Of a DNA stretch of 64,000 nucleotides, positions 60,618 through 64,000 are shown piece after piece. How positions within the stretch are numbered: the first letter of the stretch is position 1; each line of letters starts with the position of its first letter. The position numbers were made by a program, and so were the translations under genes. The stretch comes from Nymphaea colorata (taxonomy: Eukaryota; Streptophyta; Magnoliopsida; Nymphaeales; Nymphaeaceae). Under the pieces are notes generated by a model that was given only the letters and a program-made list of their open reading frames with translations, ran no database searches and had not been told where the DNA came from. Location of the stretch: assembly GCF_008831285.2 (NCBI RefSeq), contig NC_045149.1:1676001-1740000 (forward strand). Reading direction: 5' to 3'.

Positions 60618-61010
60618 CACTGTAAAAAAAAAAAAAAAAAAAAAAAAAAAGTATTGTTTTTACTGGCACTTTGTAATTATCAATGTAAATAACAAAAGCG
60701 TTAGTAAAAGTTTTTTCGTGCTCGCTAAAACATTTACTGACGTTTTACTGAGTAAATATGTAACCATTATTGACGTCCCTCTTTAGTAATTCCGATCACA
60801 TGGAATTAAAAACAAGTCTGTACTAACGTCCACTTTCATCAGTAAATATCGTCACTTAAGCTACTATATTACTTTCTTAGAAAATCACTACTTATACTAA
60901 CGGTATGTCGTTGTCAGTAAATCTTTTTACGAGAGGCGGTTTTACTGACGTCTATCTTTGTTGGTAAATTAGTAAAAGGTAAATTAGTAAAAACGAGTTT
61001 GGTTGTAATG
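60618..61010. mobile_element. CACTA-like MITE
   Basis: The left end starts CACTG; the right end, reversed, is CATTACAACCAAACTCG, one base from the common CACTACAA terminus. The interior repeats TACTGACG / CGTCAGTA / ACTAACG / GTCAGTAAA words in both orientations at least six times, as in CACTA subterminal regions. The flanking triplets TGC and TGT agree at two of three positions (3-bp duplication expected). A run of about 26 A follows the left CACTG. No transposase. Confidence 0.5.
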
Positions 61011-62634
61011 TGTCGACCTCCCCCAAGCGGCACCCCACATCAAAGTGTCCATGTAGATGCCTGACAGGCACACATACATGTGTATATATAGAGGATGTGG
61101 ATTTTTCGGCCAGTCCAATACTCCATTCTCACACAAAAATAGTGCATTGGGCTGCATGTGGAAGATATATATATATATAAGTTGGTAAAAATTAGACCAC
61201 ATGGGTAAGAGACAAAAAACAAGACCTATTAAAATTAATTATTAAAAAATATTTTTTTAATCAATGTATATCTATATATATACCTACCTTTTTTTTATTA
61301 GAAAAACAGAGAAAACTCAAAAAGAGTACACACAATTTTGGAAAGCACAATATTATATGTATAAAGTAAGCTGCTTCTATTTGAGATTGCTTTGAAAATT
61401 CTTGGTTTCACCAATAAATTTATCATTTGTAAATCATATCTTGAGTAAATTTTCATGTTTAATGCACAGTGCAGATAATTTGATTGATCCTACTTTTGCA
61501 TTGAGGCGCCAATTGCGAGCCTTGATCTTGTACGGAAGCTAAAGATAATTAAAGAATATCAACACTTGCGGGGGAGGGTAAACGAAATTCATTTGTAGCA
61601 TGTGGATTTTAGTGTCTATATATATATATATATTCTAATAATTTGTCAAAAGAAGAATATAGTGGCACAAAGTACTTGAAATGAAGCTTGAGGCTATTTG
61701 ACAATTGGCCTCGTCTATGATGAGACTTTTTAGTTCCTTTGTCAACATAGATGCCGCTTTAATAAATTTATTTTTGCTGCTTATTTTAATGGATAAATAA
61801 AACAGCTTCTGCTTTTAATTCATCTATAACAAATAGATTTTGTTCTTGTATCATGTAAAATCAGTTTGATAGGCTTAATTAGTGAATTTATTATTAGCAT
61901 CTCCTCTTTCACAAACTTAAAGACAATATCAACTCGTGCAAGTAATTTTCTATCAAACAACGGTCAATACTTTAGGCTTCTTGTGACCTAACCTATTGAT
62001 TAAATAATGAAACGAAACATCCGTCAAGCCTAAATAAACAAAAGAAAAGGACATTCCTTTTAAAAAAGGATTTAGGGTGATATGACATTAAAAAATCAAG
62101 CTAGCTACCATTTGGAATGCCATTTTTATAGGTTTTCGTCTCATTCATATTTTAAGAATAATAAGTTTGCAATATCTTTCATGAAGCCCATAAATAGATA
62201 CGCGACACTTGTGAACTGAGAATGCACCTATTTATATAGTGAATCAATCAATCATACAAACTCCAACACTGCAGCCACTTTACGATGCACCCTGGTATGT
62301 CATGAGCAGATATTAACACTATTTTTTCGTAAATTTTCTTTTATATTAAATTAGCTTTAGCCTGCCCAGATCTTCATAACTTGCCTTTTATTTTCTTCTT
62401 CATTTTCCTCCACCTATTATATCACATTCCATTAGAAAAAAAAAAAAAGGCAACAAGACAAAATTCATACCGAAAATTCCATTCTGCCGGATGCCGGGTG
62501 TTACTCAATAACTAAAAAATTTAAAACTAGTTGCTGAAAACACCATAAACCGTTGGCATAATTAGTACCTCTTTACTCAATGATTTTTATCGAAACAATG
62601 TTTCAACTTTTAGCCATCCAAAAAATTTAATCGT

Positions 62635-62677
<43 letters not shown>

Positions 62678-63390
62678 GAAAAAAAACTATACTTATTAAA
62701 ATTAATTAATTAAAGTATTCTTTATACAGTCTAACCTTATAGATACACACGATTTAATTAATTGTGAATTGGTGAGAAACATATTTTAAGATAGTACTTT
62801 TTTACTTTAATAATATTTTTTTAATAATAAAAAATTGAACGACTTTTATAACGTCAAAATTTTTATAGTAGAAAATGCCAATTCTTTTGCAAAAATAACT
62901 TGAACTAGAACATGGATTATGTAATCTAATGTTTATAAGCATTTTGAGGTTTAAGTTTTCTGCCTTACCCAAGTAGTCAAGTATTTACGAGTGACTATAT
63001 ATAGTCACTGAATGAAAACTACAACTTTTATACATTTATGTATATCAAACCAAGGCCGTCCATCATTTTGATGTGACGGCCCTGTCATTCCTTTTACTTA
63101 TTTATTTTTGGTGTCACATCTACACTACACAACTGTGGAACTCTACTCCATGGTGGGGAAGGGGTTCCTCCTCCCCCTTTCATTGGCCGTTCGATCAAAA
63201 TGGAAAGTGGAGAGGAGATTCCCTTGCCAGCTGATGGTGGGGCACAAGCCATCGGCCACCGGGAGTAACAAAATTCCACCACCCACCCACCCCCCCTCCC
63301 CAAATGGACGACATTTTGGGAATTTATTAAAAAGAAATGTCCTTTACTATCTTTTTACTTTTAATGACTAAAAATATTTTAATTATTAAC
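61011..63390. other. AT-rich spacer, no gene
   Basis: Contains a TA microsatellite at 62642-62674 and several shorter TA runs. The region 63094-63303 is more GC-rich, with overlapping short ORFs on both strands that resemble nothing known. Confidence 0.6.
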
Positions 63391-64000
63391 TATATTTGTG
63401 CCCGGCCAAGCCAGTAGAAGGATATGCTGCTTTGCCAGCTCAGGCATAGCTCGGAAAGCATGTGAGATTCAATCGGACACTGAGCCAAGCAGAAAGCAAT
63501 GCACGTGTAATGTACAGCGCGTGCATCATAGTGCAAGTCCGTCGTTGGGGAATCAAATGAGTTCCCCACGCGTAGCGTTTGGATGCGCAAAAGGGTGCGC
63601 GTGGGTTAGAGACAATTCTTCCAATGGACTCATATGCTACATTCCACAACCACGTAGAATCACGCGGGGTTGAGCAAATGAATGCTCATCGTCGAGTAGG
63701 ACGATGGTCGACCGCCTTACTTAATGACATATAGTCGTCAACTGGCTTCGGTTTGGGGACTTCCTTACAAGGGAAGTCTACAACCACCAAGATTTCGTAT
63801 CAAAGTAGATAGACACTTGGAGGAATGACAAAGTTTTGACAGGCATCATGGTCACGGCTTGCCGATGGCCTACAATGGGATAAACCTTGGTGATGGTGTG
63901 CCGAGTGTGTAGCTCTCCTCGTCTAGTCCACAGTCCCAAAAGATTGATGAACGCTTCCGCTAACTTAAGAAAGAGTCGGGCTGGCTGAAGGCTTTGGGGA
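63391..64000. other. Compositionally distinct block, possibly an LTR-element end
   Basis: From about 63391 (TGTGCCCGGCCAAGCCAG) the sequence is clearly richer in G and C than the preceding 2 kb and continues so to the edge. Onset at a TG and lack of coding capacity would suit an LTR running off the window, but no repeat partner, primer-binding site or target duplication is in view. The short ORFs are not recognisable. Confidence 0.3.

Noticed and set aside
60202-60669. 155-aa minus ORF as a full gene
   Set aside because: It starts in the poly-T (reverse poly-A) run and ends in the tandem duplication; only the middle part looks gene-like, reported as a fragment.

Overview
The window is nuclear DNA of a flowering plant. 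It is AT-rich and full of microsatellites and of retrotransposon and DNA-transposon remains, with one convincing cellular gene: an intronless AT-hook (AHL) DNA-binding protein of the plant AHL19/AHL20 type at about 53.56-54.46 kb. A fragment of the plastid gene rpl22 in the LINE region also fits a plant nucleus. I cannot name the species from the sequence.

Layout. 1-0.47 kb: the right end of a GC-rich hAT-type non-autonomous element. 0.5-18.3 kb: decayed LTR-retrotransposon sequence, with three related LTR-like copies (about 2.0-3.5, 7.0-8.9 and 16.4-18.3 kb), a 695-bp duplicated promoter-bearing segment, a broken Ty3/gypsy-like gag, a duplicated TA-microsatellite block and a 37-bp satellite. 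18.3-30.9 kb: three old Ty1/copia remnants (two on +, one with both LTRs on -) and a hAT-like element carrying a possible SINE. 32.3-33.4 kb: a 1-kb hAT-like element. 34.4-42.5 kb: a dead L1-type LINE whose reverse transcriptase is split by a structurally complete Ty1/copia element (36072-41433; LTRs, 5-bp target duplication, primer-binding site and polypurine tract all visible) and also carries the rpl22 fragment. 42.5-45.1 kb: another copia gag/protease fragment bracketed by two hAT-type MITEs with perfect 8-bp target duplications. 45-53 kb: gene-poor spacer with microsatellites, copia gag-like scraps and a 44-bp near-perfect inverted repeat. 53.2-54.5 kb: the AHL gene. 54.5-64 kb: spacer with a perfect 220-bp tandem duplication, a CACTA-like MITE and, from about 63.4 kb, a compositionally different block running off the edge.

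There is no operon-like cooperation; the window is one regulatory gene next to layered transposons. The most notable points are that the AHL reading frame has CTG where the conserved start Met of its family should be, the plastid fragment inside a LINE, the nested insertion order around 34-45 kb, and a family of GC-rich MITEs that carry a 38-39 bp minisatellite.
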